A stretch of DNA of 55,153 nt from contig JADMJT010000051.1 in NCBI GenBank assembly GCA_018781585.1, forward strand, positions 36,356 through 91,508. Reading direction: 5' to 3'. This document shows, in pieces, positions 38,097 to 46,509 of this stretch. Under the pieces are notes generated by a model that was given only the letters and a program-made list of their open reading frames with translations, was not told the DNA's origin and did not search any database. A program made the translations under genes and the position numbers. The first letter of the stretch is position 1. The number at the start of each line of letters is the position of its first letter. The DNA is from Burkholderiales bacterium (lineage in GTDB: Bacteria > Pseudomonadota > Gammaproteobacteria > Burkholderiales > Thiobacteraceae).

Positions 38097-38134
38097 CCTC
38101 TCTCCTAGCTCTCTCCCGCAAGCGGGCGAGAGGG
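38097..38134. repeat. REP-like GC-rich palindromic element
   Basis: Between dnaB and alr, CTCTCCCGC and GCGGGCGAGAG form an imperfect hairpin around AA, preceded by another pyrimidine tract CCCTCTCTCC. This type of element (CCCTCTC...CCCGC-AA-GCGGG...GAGAGGG) is commonly dispersed in proteobacterial intergenic DNA. Only one copy is seen in this window. Confidence 0.45.
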
Positions 38135-38161
38135 ACGCAGGCTCGCTGCGCGAGTTGTATT

Positions 38162-39532
38162 TTATCGATCTTGGTAGCTCCCATGCGCCAAGTTCTCGAA
38201 GCGAGTGAACTCACCTTGGAACGCTAAGCGTATGGTACCGATTGGGCCGTTGCGCTGCTTGCCGATGATGATTTCTGAAATACCTTTTTCCGGTGTCTCG
38301 GGGTTGTACACTTCATCGCGGTAGATGAACAAAATCACGTCGGCATCTTGTTCAATGGCGCCGGATTCGCGCAGGTCAGACATCACCGGGCGTTTATTCG
38401 GGCGTTGCTCCAAACTGCGATTGAGCTGCGACAGCGCAACCACCGGCACGTCGAGTTCTTTCGCCAGTGCTTTGAGCCCTCGCGATATCTCGGAGATTTC
38501 GGTGGCACGATTCTCACCCTGGCTCGAGCCGGACATGAGCTGCAAATAGTCGATGACAATCAAGCCCAGTTTGCCGCATTGGCGATGCAAGCGGCGGGCG
38601 CGGGCGCGCAAGTCCAGCGCGGTGAGCGCCGCCGATTCGTCGATATAGATTGGTGCGTCATTCAACTTGCCCACCGCGTAGGTGAGGCGCTGCCAATCAT
38701 CGTCCTGCAAGCGCCCGGTACGCACTTTGTGTTGATCCAGTTTGCCGACCGAGCCCATCATGCGCATCACTAATTGCGTGCCCGCCATCTCCATACTGAA
38801 CACCGCTACCGGCAAGCCGGAATCGAGCGCGACGTTTTCCGCGATGTTGAGCGAGAAGGCCGTTTTACCCATCGAGGGTCGCCCCGCGACAATCACCAGT
38901 TCGCCCGGCTGCAAGCCGGAAGTCATGCGATCCAGATCGACAAAGCCGGTGGGAATGCCCGTGATGTCGCTCGGGTTATCGCGTTGGAACAGCATGTCGA
39001 TGCGTTCCACCACTTGCGTGAGCAAGGGTTGTAACTCCATGAAGCCTTGTTTGCCACGCGCACCGGCTTCAGCAATTTTGAACACCTTGCCTTCGGCCTC
39101 GTCGAGCAACTCCGCTGCCGAGCGGCCGGAGGGGTTGTAAGCGGAATCGGCGATCGCCGTGCCCACTTCCACCAAGCCGCGCAAGATGGCACGATCGCGC
39201 ACGATTTCGGCATAGCGCCGGATGTTGGCGGCACTGGGCGTGTTTTGCGCCAAGGCGCCGAGATAGGCCAACCCGCCCACGGGGGTCAACTCGTTGCTGT
39301 TTTCCAGCGACTCCGAAACCGTCACCACGTCGGCCGGCTTGCTGCCGTCGAGCAGCTTGGTGATGTGGCGGTAGATCAGACGATGATCGTGGCGGTAGAA
39401 ATCCTGCTCGGTAATGAGATCGGCGATACGCTCCCAGGCGCTGTTTTCAAGCAGCAGCCCGCCCAGCACGGATTGTTCGGCTTCCACCGAATGCGGGGGG
39501 AGTTTGATTGCGTCGAGTTGGTTATCGCCCAT
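38162..39532 (-). CDS. dnaB: Replicative DNA helicase DnaB
   Basis: A 456-residue hexameric helicase. The N-terminal primase-interacting domain begins at LPPHSVEAEQSVLGGLL, and the RecA-like motor has Walker A in AGRPSMGKTAF, Walker B in LGLIVIDYLQLM and VVALSQLNRSLEQR. No intein is present. It lies downstream of the rplI terminator, so it probably has its own promoter, and upstream of alr. Confidence 0.97.
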   Translation of the reverse strand: MGDNQLDAIKLPPHSVEAEQSVLGGLLLENSAWERIADLITEQDFYRHDHRLIYRHITKLLDGSKPADVVTVSESLENSNELTPVGGLAYLGALAQNTPSAANIRRYAEIVRDRAILRGLVEVGTAIADSAYNPSGRSAAELLDEAEGKVFKIAEAGARGKQGFMELQPLLTQVVERIDMLFQRDNPSDITGIPTGFVDLDRMTSGLQPGELVIVAGRPSMGKTAFSLNIAENVALDSGLPVAVFSMEMAGTQLVMRMMGSVGKLDQHKVRTGRLQDDDWQRLTYAVGKLNDAPIYIDESAALTALDLRARARRLHRQCGKLGLIVIDYLQLMSGSSQGENRATEISEISRGLKALAKELDVPVVALSQLNRSLEQRPNKRPVMSDLRESGAIEQDADVILFIYRDEVYNPETPEKGISEIIIGKQRNGPIGTIRLAFQGEFTRFENLAHGSYQDR

Positions 39533-39616
39533 GGCCCGCTACAGTTTTAATGAATTAGGAAAAAAGTAGGTTAGCACAGAAAAGCGAGCGGCTATAAACC
39601 CTTGTCGCTCCAAACG

Positions 39617-39643
39617 AAAGCGGGCCGCAAGCGGCCCGTTTTC
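39617..39643 (-). terminator. Intrinsic terminator after rplI
   Basis: On the - strand CGGGCCGC and GCGGCCCG form an 8-bp stem around TT, followed by CTTTCGTTT. It is 22 bases beyond the rplI stop and ends the rpsF operon before dnaB. Confidence 0.7.
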
Positions 39644-39664
39644 ATACACTTAACTGCGGCTGAC

Positions 39665-40117
39665 TTAGGCAGCAGCCCCGAGCACGGAGACCGTGATGTG
39701 GGTCGTGATGTCGGTATGCAACGCCAAGGTGATCGGGTGGTCACCGATCTGCTTGAGCGGGCCTTGCGGCATACGCACTTCCGACTTGGCCACTTCAAAG
39801 CCTTGTGCTTTCAGCGCGTCAACGATATCGACGTTGCTCACGGAACCGAACAGCTTACCGTCCGGGCCGGCCTTTTGCGTAATCTGCACCATAAAGCCTT
39901 CCAGCTTCTGTGCGCGATCTTGCGCTTGGGCCAGGTGTGCGGCTTGCTGTTTTTCCAATTCCGCGCGGCGTGCTTCGAATTCCTTCAGGTTGGAATCCGT
40001 GGCTCGTTTCGCTTTGCCCTGGGGAATCAGGAAATTACGCGCATAGCCATCTTTCACTTTCACCACATCGCCGAGCTGGCCGAGGTTGACGACTTTTTCC
40101 ATCAGAATGATTTGCAT
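39665..40117 (-). CDS. rplI: 50S ribosomal protein bL9
   Basis: A 150-residue protein of standard length. [21 protein letters not shown] is the conserved N-terminal domain, followed by the [13 protein letters not shown] rRNA-binding stretch and a long connecting helix. It is the last gene of rpsF-priB-rpsR-rplI, 10 bases after rpsR. Confidence 0.97.
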   Translation of the reverse strand: MQIILMEKVVNLGQLGDVVKVKDGYARNFLIPQGKAKRATDSNLKEFEARRAELEKQQAAHLAQAQDRAQKLEGFMVQITQKAGPDGKLFGSVSNVDIVDALKAQGFEVAKSEVRMPQGPLKQIGDHPITLALHTDITTHITVSVLGAAA

Positions 40118-40127
40118 GGCGCGCTCC

Positions 40128-40355
40128 TTAGTGCAGGTCGGTGTAGTGCAGCAGTGCTAAGAATCGCGCACGCTTCACCGCCACGGACAATTGGCGCTGA
40201 AAACGGGCCTTGGTACCGGTAATGCGCGCCGGGATCAATTTGCCGTTTTCGTTGATGAAATCCTTCAGCAAGCCGACGTCTTTGTAGTCGACTTCCTTGA
40301 TGCCTTCCGCGGAGAAGCGGCAATACTTTCTACGTTTAAACATTTGGCGAGACAT
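40128..40355 (-). CDS. rpsR: 30S ribosomal protein bS18
   Basis: A 75-residue protein. ATG 40355 follows AGAGGT by 7 bases; an upstream TTG would overlap pri[20 protein letters not shown] and [21 protein letters not shown] are conserved S18 stretches. It pairs with bS6 in the small subunit. Confidence 0.97.
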   Translation of the reverse strand: MSRQMFKRRKYCRFSAEGIKEVDYKDVGLLKDFINENGKLIPARITGTKARFQRQLSVAVKRARFLALLHYTDLH

Positions 40356-40365
40356 TTTTTGACCT

Positions 40366-40665
40366 CTATTCAATCAATTCGATATTTTGCACATGCAACA
40401 CCAGCACATTACTTGAGCGGCTTTCCTTGGCAAGGAACCCGGTGGCTTTGACCTGGCACCCTTTGGCAAACTTGGCAACTTGTTCCGCTACCGCCTCTGC
40501 TGCGAGTGCGCTGATCACACAATCCACTTGTCTAGACGCTTGGGCTTCTACCTGAGCTGAGCGGTGGGCAATCGTAAATTCGATCAACGCCACCCCGGCT
40601 GGGCTGAAGCGCAATGCGCCTCGGGTCTCAAGCCGGCCGCATAGTTGCGTCCGGTTGCACGACAC
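40366..40665 (-). CDS. priB: Primosomal replication protein PriB
   Basis: A 99-residue OB-fold single-strand DNA-binding protein. The start is GTG directly after the rpsF stop. [17 protein letters not shown] and [17 protein letters not shown] fit the family. PriB works with PriA in replication restart. Its place between rpsF and rpsR is typical of beta- and gammaproteobacteria. Confidence 0.92.
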   Translation of the reverse strand: MSCNRTQLCGRLETRGALRFSPAGVALIEFTIAHRSAQVEAQASRQVDCVISALAAEAVAEQVAKFAKGCQVKATGFLAKESRSSNVLVLHVQNIELIE

Positions 40666-41046
40666 TTAAACTCCGGGTGCTGCCGCCTCGACAGCTTCCA
40701 CGCGCTCGGCCATGGCTGGCTTGGCCCGCTCTTCACGCATCATCGGCGAAGGCTCGATCACCGGGCCTTTGGTCTTGATGGTGAGGTGACGTAACACGGC
40801 GTCATTGAATTTGAAGGCGTGTTCCAGTTCGTCCAAGGTCGCCTGATCGCACTCGATGTTCATGAGCACGTAATGGGCTTTGTGGATTTTCTGGATCGGG
40901 AATGCGAGCTGGCGGCGGCCCCAATCTTCGAGGCGATGAATATGGCCGTTGCGGGTAGTGATCGTGGCCTTGTAGCGCTCGATCATGCCCGGCACCTGCT
41001 CACTCTGGTCCGGATGGACAATAAATACGATTTCGTAATGACGCAT
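40666..41046 (-). CDS. rpsF: 30S ribosomal protein bS6
   Basis: A 126-residue protein. ATG 41046 follows AAGGAG by 5 bases and gives [18 protein letters not shown], the standard start. Conserved [12 protein letters not shown] and HYVLMNIE are present, with a longer charged C-terminal tail. It is the first gene of its operon. Confidence 0.97.
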   Translation of the reverse strand: MRHYEIVFIVHPDQSEQVPGMIERYKATITTRNGHIHRLEDWGRRQLAFPIQKIHKAHYVLMNIECDQATLDELEHAFKFNDAVLRHLTIKTKGPVIEPSPMMREERAKPAMAERVEAVEAAAPGV

Positions 41047-41134
41047 GCACACTCCTTTTGGATAATGCTTCCCGCGTGCAACGGTGAAGCAAGGTTAAGA
41101 AACGGTTCACCGGCCTGGCCGATGAGAGCCGCGC

Positions 41135-41163
41135 ATTATACTGATTTACCTGGACAATCGCAA
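41135..41163 (-). promoter_or_regulatory. Sigma-70 promoter for the rpsF operon
   Basis: On the - strand TTGCGA and a perfect TATAAT are separated by 17 bases, followed by a GC-rich discriminator (GCGCGG) as at many ribosomal promoters. The leader to rpsF is about 80 bases. Confidence 0.65.
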
Positions 41164-41289
41164 ACTCCAGGCAGAATGCAAAGCCAGTGATCCACCCGCC
41201 CCATCCGGCACACCTGCAAATGATATTCCGTAGCCTAGTCCAGCCTGTCTGGCCTACGACTTGCTTAGGATCAAGTCAGGAGAATTTAA

Positions 41290-41514
41290 ATGGCAGAAAT
41301 TATTCATCTCGCAGCCTATCGCTTGGCCCGCCGCACCGGTTGGACGCAAGAAATGGCACATGGCTATCTTCGTGGAAATGCTTACCGCGTCGCGCAATTA
41401 GCGCCGCCGCAGGAACAATTGGACGGCAGCGAGGATTACGCAGTCGGCGTACAACTCGGCTACCGCTATGGTTTGCATTACTTACGTTGGCTGAAGGAAG
41501 CGCAGGGACGTTGA
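41290..41514 (+). CDS. Small hypothetical protein, 74 residues
   Basis: I do not recognise the family. AGGAG lies 9 bases before the ATG, and a terminator follows at 41604-41630, so it looks like a real monocistronic gene. The protein is soluble, rich in aromatic residues and Arg (AYRLARRTGWTQEMAHGYL; YRYGLHYLRWLKEAQ), and probably helical. It has no signal peptide or membrane segment. It lies between the divergent rpsF operon and the convergent DUF1631 gene. Confidence 0.7.
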   Translation: MAEIIHLAAYRLARRTGWTQEMAHGYLRGNAYRVAQLAPPQEQLDGSEDYAVGVQLGYRYGLHYLRWLKEAQGR

Positions 41515-41603
41515 AGCTTCGTCCGGGATGACGATTTTTATGCGCAGCGCGCCAAAAATCGCTAGTCCATAGGAGCATTATCCGATATCTGAAAACGTTC
41601 GAT

Positions 41604-41630
41604 ACAGCGGCTCATGGCCGCTGTTTTTTT
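41604..41630 (+). terminator. Intrinsic terminator after the 74-residue gene
   Basis: CAGCGGC and GCCGCTG form a 7-bp stem around TCATG, followed by seven T residues on the + strand. It abuts the stop of the convergent DUF1631 gene. Confidence 0.85.
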
Positions 41631-44121
41631 AAGCCGCCGCTTGTTTCAATGACTCAAGCACATTGTCGACCGCCCGATCGAGTAGCGGCAGATCATCGAT
41701 GATGCGTGCGCTACCGATGCGGAACGCGGCTTCGAGCTTGTCATGCGGCATAGTCGCGGCGCGCTTGCCTTGGCGATCGGTGAAGAGATAAGCGTTCTTG
41801 AGCGGGCTGATCCACTTGAGCTTGGCTTGCAGCGTTTCTTCACCTTGATGGCTGAATTCCACCCACACGCCAGGTTTGAGTTCATCGACCAGATGCTTCG
41901 CTTCGACTTCATCGACCACATCCAATTCGGACGAGCTTGCAATCGGCATGAGCGAATCGGATTGTTCATCCATCTCTTCCTGCTCCATCCACCCTACGCT
42001 ACCAATCGTGATTTCTTCCACTTCCAACTTGGCGTCCTCGGCATTCGACTTGATGATTTCAAGCTTGACCTCGCGCCGATCCTTCGCGCTTTCCGGGCGC
42101 ACGAAGGGCAGCACCACGGCCGATTCCGCGGCTTCCTGCTTCTGCATCGCCTGGCGTGCGAGTACGGCGGCTTTCCAGGCATCTTCCGGCACGGGCTGCG
42201 GCTCGGTCGGCGGATTGAACCCGGCTTTCACCGCGGCGGCGTGACATTTCACCAACTGGCTCATGAATTGATCGCGCGCTTCCTGGCTGATCTCGGCTTT
42301 TGTCATGCCCTCCTGCAAGCGGCGCAACAAGGCCGGCAACGTCTTGACCATATATTGGCGAGACTCTCGGCTGAGCTTGGGGCGCACACTCCAGATCAAG
42401 TCGTCCATGAGTCCGACCGCCTCCAACCAAGTGGGCGATTCCGCCCCGCCCTGTAGAAAAGCGGCGCGCAGCGGTTTAATCCATTCCTGGCACAGAAACA
42501 GGCGCACCGTGTCCGGCACTTCGATATCGGTGGCACGCGCACGCACCGATTCCTCCGCTGCTTTTTGCGCATCCTCCGCTTTGATTTGCGCGCGTTCGCG
42601 TGTTTCAATCATCTCTACCGACACCTCAACCAAGGCATCCGTCGCATGCTCTTGCGCTTCCAAAAAGTGTTCGAACTCACCCAGCGCGCGGTCAAATACC
42701 GCGAGGTTGTCCTCGAACTCATCGAGGATGCGCTGAACGATGCCTTCTACTTTCCGATACAGCGGGGATTCATGGCCGATCGTTTCATCCCAACCGATGG
42801 CGGCTTCCGCCACGCTATTGAGTAAGCGCCGCGTGGGATGGCTTTTTCTGGAGAAAAACGCCTGATCCAACATCGCTGCTTTTAGCACGGGGATTTGCAG
42901 CCGACCCATTAAGGCTTTGATTGGATCCGGCACTTGTTTATCCTCGAAAATAAAATCGAAGAGCATGGCCACGATGTCGATGGTCATTGCATCCACTGAA
43001 CCGAGTGACGCCCCCAGTTCGCCGCGCTTCAAGTCACGCAGGATACTCACATTCCCCGCGACCAAACCGGTAGCATCGACCGCTACGCCAGCACCCAATA
43101 CCCCAGCGTCACCGTGCTGCAATTGCGTCAGCTGCGTCAGCACGATTGGGTTATGGGCAAGGGCCACGCCCGCCGTCATTCCTTGCGCGCCACCCGGCAT
43201 ACCGCCTTGTACACCGCCAACCGCCATGCCCTGGGCCGTACTGCCAGTCGGCATACCTGGCAGCGCATAAGCGCCTTGCATCATGCCAGGCAGCGTGCCG
43301 CGCGCCATCGCCGCGTTCATGAGATGTTGCATCGTGCTGAACAGTTCGCCTTCGTCTTCCGAAGCCTCCATGGCCTCAACCGCGGCCACCATGATTTCTG
43401 CCGCCTGGGACATGCCTTGGCGTTTAATCTCGCGTTTGATTTTGGGCAGGATGCTTTTTTCCACTAGATATTGATTCACTTCCTGATACATGGAGACTGC
43501 GCCGTTCTGCATGTGTTTATCCCACATGGTGACAAATAGGAGTCGCACTTTGAGGCTTGCTTCGGTTTCTCTGCATGCCTCCAGAAAAGCATTGGCCAAC
43601 ACATCCGAACCCAGCGGATTTTTGTGTGATTCCAAATCGGGATCATGCAGCAGCACACCCATGCGCTTGTCCATGCCAAATAATCCTTCGCGGCAATTAC
43701 CTTTCAGCTTGGCGGACATTTCCTGGATCGCGATGGATTCTTCAAGTTCATCCGGCGCGACCAGGCCGAACTCGTTATCCGCATCGTCATTCGAACTATT
43801 GTGCTTACTTGGCTCTCCGCGTACTGCGGCATTGAAATCGCGGATGAAATGTAGACGGAAGCCATGCTCGATAATCGAGCGCTTATCGCGCGCGACCGTC
43901 ATTGCTTCGAGATAGAGATGCTGGATTTCCATCTGAACCGATTTCTCGGCGAGCGTGAAAAAATCATCGATCAGCCGGTCAAGCATGCCCTTTAGCGCAC
44001 CGGAGAGGCTGCCGACCGCCATTTCGCGGCAACGTTCGATGATGCGCAGATCGCTCGGGCTAGGGCCTTTGTTGGATTCCGCCAGGGCGTCCAGGATGTT
44101 GCTTTGCTCGGTGTCGCTCAT
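41629..44121 (-). CDS. DUF1631-family protein with PilZ-like C-terminus
   Basis: An 830-residue, largely helical cytoplasmic protein that I place in the DUF1631 family; no biochemical function is known to me. The body shows long helices (for example 40-100, 180-260, 480-560). Residues 274-357 form a Gly/Met/Ala-rich low-complexity insertion with repeated GMPTG and GGMPGG elements. The last 85 residues (GVWVEFSHQGEETLQAKLKW then ISPLKNAYLFTDRQG) resemble a PilZ-type barrel, though the RxxxR c-di-GMP motif is not evident. The upstream leader holds a c-di-GMP-I riboswitch and a sigma-28-like promoter, tying it to motility and second-messenger control. AGGGGAAG lies 4 bases before the ATG. Confidence 0.85.
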   Translation of the reverse strand: MSDTEQSNILDALAESNKGPSPSDLRIIERCREMAVGSLSGALKGMLDRLIDDFFTLAEKSVQMEIQHLYLEAMTVARDKRSIIEHGFRLHFIRDFNAAVRGEPSKHNSSNDDADNEFGLVAPDELEESIAIQEMSAKLKGNCREGLFGMDKRMGVLLHDPDLESHKNPLGSDVLANAFLEACRETEASLKVRLLFVTMWDKHMQNGAVSMYQEVNQYLVEKSILPKIKREIKRQGMSQAAEIMVAAVEAMEASEDEGELFSTMQHLMNAAMARGTLPGMMQGAYALPGMPTGSTAQGMAVGGVQGGMPGGAQGMTAGVALAHNPIVLTQLTQLQHGDAGVLGAGVAVDATGLVAGNVSILRDLKRGELGASLGSVDAMTIDIVAMLFDFIFEDKQVPDPIKALMGRLQIPVLKAAMLDQAFFSRKSHPTRRLLNSVAEAAIGWDETIGHESPLYRKVEGIVQRILDEFEDNLAVFDRALGEFEHFLEAQEHATDALVEVSVEMIETRERAQIKAEDAQKAAEESVRARATDIEVPDTVRLFLCQEWIKPLRAAFLQGGAESPTWLEAVGLMDDLIWSVRPKLSRESRQYMVKTLPALLRRLQEGMTKAEISQEARDQFMSQLVKCHAAAVKAGFNPPTEPQPVPEDAWKAAVLARQAMQKQEAAESAVVLPFVRPESAKDRREVKLEIIKSNAEDAKLEVEEITIGSVGWMEQEEMDEQSDSLMPIASSSELDVVDEVEAKHLVDELKPGVWVEFSHQGEETLQAKLKWISPLKNAYLFTDRQGKRAATMPHDKLEAAFRIGSARIIDDLPLLDRAVDNVLESLKQAAA

Positions 44122-44230
44122 GATCTTCCCCTACTGCTAATCGCTTGCGGATCGTGCCACAAGCGTATTTTCACAACCGGTTTGGGGGAAGCGTGGGAAG
44201 CTGGACGGCAGGAAGCGCGTGCGCGCTTTT

Positions 44231-44322
44231 GACATCAAGCAATCCCGCTATCCTAGGGCGCTGCCCCTTAGACCGGAAATTTTGCGTCCCCATCTTTCGA
44301 TGGGTTTGCCCATTACGATGTC
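44231..44322 (-). ncRNA. Cyclic di-GMP-I (GEMM) riboswitch
   Basis: Read on the - strand, the element has the features of the class I c-di-GMP aptamer. The closing stem is GACATC (44322-44317) with GATGTC (44236-44231). Then come GGGCAAACC, a hairpin CCATC-GAAA-GATGG (44303-44290) with a GNRA tetraloop, GGGACGCAAA, a second hairpin with the tetraloop-receptor pattern CTAAGG and CCTAGG (about 44271-44252), and TAGCGGG. It sits 110 bases upstream of the DUF1631 start. After the aptamer there is a GC hairpin (44228-44213) without a T-run. GGGGAAG in the ribosome binding site (44131-44125) is complementary to CTTCCCC (44191-44185), so control may act on translation. The direction of control is not known. 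Confidence 0.92.
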
Positions 44323-44361
44323 GAACCCGAGTGATGATCACATCAACGGGTTCACGCTCAG

Positions 44362-44388
44362 AGATCGGATCGTTTTGAAAAAACTTTA
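44362..44388 (-). promoter_or_regulatory. Sigma-28 (FliA)-like promoter for the riboswitch and DUF1631 gene
   Basis: On the - strand a perfect TAAAGTTT (44388-44381) is followed after exactly 11 bases by TCCGATCT (44369-44362), which keeps the CCGAT core of GCCGATAA. Transcription would begin near 44355, about 33 bases before the aptamer. A hairpin GAACCCG/CGGGTTC (44353-44323) would lie at the 5' end of the RNA. Confidence 0.6.
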
Positions 44389-44421
44389 GAAGTTAAACCG
44401 TAGCGACATACGGTATAAAAC

Positions 44422-44457
44422 AAAAAATCCTGTGCGCTCCAAGGTGCACAGGATTTT
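44422..44457 (-). terminator. Intrinsic terminator after the TolC-family gene
   Basis: On the - strand AAAATCCTGTGC and GCACAGGATTTT form a 12-bp stem around a 10-base loop, followed by a T-rich tail. It lies 31 bases past the stop of the exporter gene and insulates it from the downstream sigma-28-like promoter. Confidence 0.85.
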
Positions 44458-44487
44458 CATTGGAAAACACTGGGTTACCGGTCTTGT

Positions 44488-46311
44488 TTATTTACCGGCA
44501 ATTTCTTGCGTAATCATCCAGCGTCCGGCTTCGCGCCGCCAGTGAAGGATCTTGTTGACAACGTCTTGGTACGCGTCCGAACGGTAGGTTTGGCGGAATT
44601 CACTGATGGCAGTATCGGCGCCAGTTAGGCGCACATTAATATTATCGATCGTCAGCGCAATGGTTCCCGGCTGGGCAAGGCGCTGACTACGTTGCTTGGC
44701 CCACGACTCGCGTGCAGCGCCATTGGCAGGCACAAACCCCATTGAGTACATCGCCAGATAGGCATCGGATTTTTTGGCCGCCCATGCGGTGATCCAGTCT
44801 TGAATGGCTGTCCGAATTTGTTCTTCATCGGATACGGCCACCGGTTTGGCGACGGGAACCGGGGTCGGTTGAGGCAAGGGATAAAGTGCCGCGATACGGG
44901 CCACTGCGGCGGGTTTATCCACCATCAGCGTGACCGGCGTTTGCGGTGGACAGGCCGTAGCAGGGTCAACTTCAAACGGATCTTCACCCATCTCATTTAG
45001 AGAAGGCGTCTCAATGCGACGCAAATTTAAAGCGGCCAATAGCGTGCCCATCGCCGCATGCGTACGCGCATAGGCAATACCCTGATCATACGTGCTATTC
45101 GTATAGGCGCGGCGCGCTTGGAATAATTCGTTTTCGGTATCCAACAGGTCAAGCAGGGTACGTTGGCCGATATCGAATTGCTTGCGGTAGGCATCGCGCG
45201 CTTTTTCCGAGGCCAGTTGATGCGCATCGAGATAACGCAGCTGTTCTGCAATTCGCAGCGTATCGTTATAGGCGATAGCTATGGTCTGACGCACATCACG
45301 GCACGCTTTGTCGCGCAGGTCTTTGGACGCGTTCAGATTCTCCGCCGCTTGGCGCTTCAAGGCCGAATCGGCGCCGCCGCGAAACAAGTTGTAATTGAGC
45401 ACCATTTCCACCACGCGGTCTTGACGGCTACCCAGTATGCCGTCGCGGTTGTGGTCCAAATCCTGGCGCGCACGTAATTCGACCCGCGGCATGAAACCGG
45501 CATTGCGGCCATCCTGCTCCATCTGGGATGAACGGATATTCTCAATCGCGGCACTGATCACCGGGCTTTGTTTGATCGCCTCCATTGCCGCTGCATTAGA
45601 CGTTGAGGGGACGCCTTGTTTCAGTAAGGCCGGTTCGGCCATATCAGCCGGGGGAAGCTCACCTATGATGCGCTGATACCGGGCGCTGACATCATGAAGA
45701 TTCGTCACTTCTGTCAAAAGATTGGATTCAGAAAGCGCCAAACGGCCACCCGCTTGCTCGAAATCTACGCGCCGCCCTACCCCCGCTTTCGCCCGTTGCT
45801 CCATCTGATCGAAAAGCAGCCGGTGTTGGCCGTAGTTCTCCTCGGCCAACTTGACTAAGTTACGGTAGCGCAGCACATCGTAATAAGCGCGGCTGGCTTC
45901 AGAGGCAATATTTTCCGAGACATCAAGCAACTCGAAATAACGTACCAGTTTCACATACCCCAAGCGCCGCACCTCGCTGCGGGTGGCAAAGCCGTCAAAT
46001 AGCATTTGATTCAAACTGGCGGAAAAACCGCGGCGATTAAAGTCTTTATCCGCCTGATTCGGCTGTTCCAAGTGTTCGCGTCCGGTACCGGCGGTGATAT
46101 CCACGCGCGGAAAATAACCGCCGCGGGCGGCATCTTGCTGCGCCAAGGTGCCGTTAAAAGCCCGCCAACGCGCTTGCACCTCGGGATTTTGCAGCACCGC
46201 CTGCTGTGCGGCTTCGGCCAGCGTACCGGCGTACACCGGCAATCCGGCCAGGCCGAGAAGCATTAACAAAACGCTATACAAAAACAAAACAAGTTTCATC
46301 AATTTATTCAA
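44488..46311 (-). CDS. TolC/LapE-family outer membrane exporter fused to an NTF2-like domain
   Basis: A 607-residue protein, longer than a typical TolC (about 450-490). After a signal peptide (about 1-28, ending VYAG) come the two TolC repeats of coiled helices and beta strands (about 30-435), with features such as LNQMLFDGFATRSEVRRL and RTLLDLLDTENELFQARRAY. A Pro-rich linker (about 470-490) leads to an NTF2/SnoaL-like domain (about 495-607, EEQIRTAIQDWITAWAAKKS). In Lap systems the outer membrane component of the type I secretion machine holds the adhesin at the surface. It is divergent from lapG and near lapA, so it probably serves this adhesin. The ABC transporter and membrane fusion protein are not in the window. 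Confidence 0.88.
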   Translation of the reverse strand: MNKLMKLVLFLYSVLLMLLGLAGLPVYAGTLAEAAQQAVLQNPEVQARWRAFNGTLAQQDAARGGYFPRVDITAGTGREHLEQPNQADKDFNRRGFSASLNQMLFDGFATRSEVRRLGYVKLVRYFELLDVSENIASEASRAYYDVLRYRNLVKLAEENYGQHRLLFDQMEQRAKAGVGRRVDFEQAGGRLALSESNLLTEVTNLHDVSARYQRIIGELPPADMAEPALLKQGVPSTSNAAAMEAIKQSPVISAAIENIRSSQMEQDGRNAGFMPRVELRARQDLDHNRDGILGSRQDRVVEMVLNYNLFRGGADSALKRQAAENLNASKDLRDKACRDVRQTIAIAYNDTLRIAEQLRYLDAHQLASEKARDAYRKQFDIGQRTLLDLLDTENELFQARRAYTNSTYDQGIAYARTHAAMGTLLAALNLRRIETPSLNEMGEDPFEVDPATACPPQTPVTLMVDKPAAVARIAALYPLPQPTPVPVAKPVAVSDEEQIRTAIQDWITAWAAKKSDAYLAMYSMGFVPANGAARESWAKQRSQRLAQPGTIALTIDNINVRLTGADTAISEFRQTYRSDAYQDVVNKILHWRREAGRWMITQEIAGK

Positions 46312-46509
46312 TCTTATTTATGTACTTTCGAACAGATCGGGCTTCAGAATTCCCATAGGAAATCCGTTGAATTGGTAAATTAGCAAATTCTATACCACCA
46401 ACTTGCAAAATCATTATATAAATTCGGGGGATAACCCCTGCGTGTCATAATTCTATGGGATCAACGCAGATCTCGACACCCCAAATGCACCGTCGTTGGC
46501 GGGACATAC
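46312..46509. other. Divergent promoter region between exporter and lapG
   Basis: A 198-base AT-rich region. A GGGG-ATAA-CCCC hairpin lies at 46427-46438, and a spaced inverted pair CCCATAG / CTATGGG flanks much of the region. TATAAT occurs on the - strand near 46420 without a convincing -35 box. No sigma-28 or riboswitch signature was found. Confidence 0.35.
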
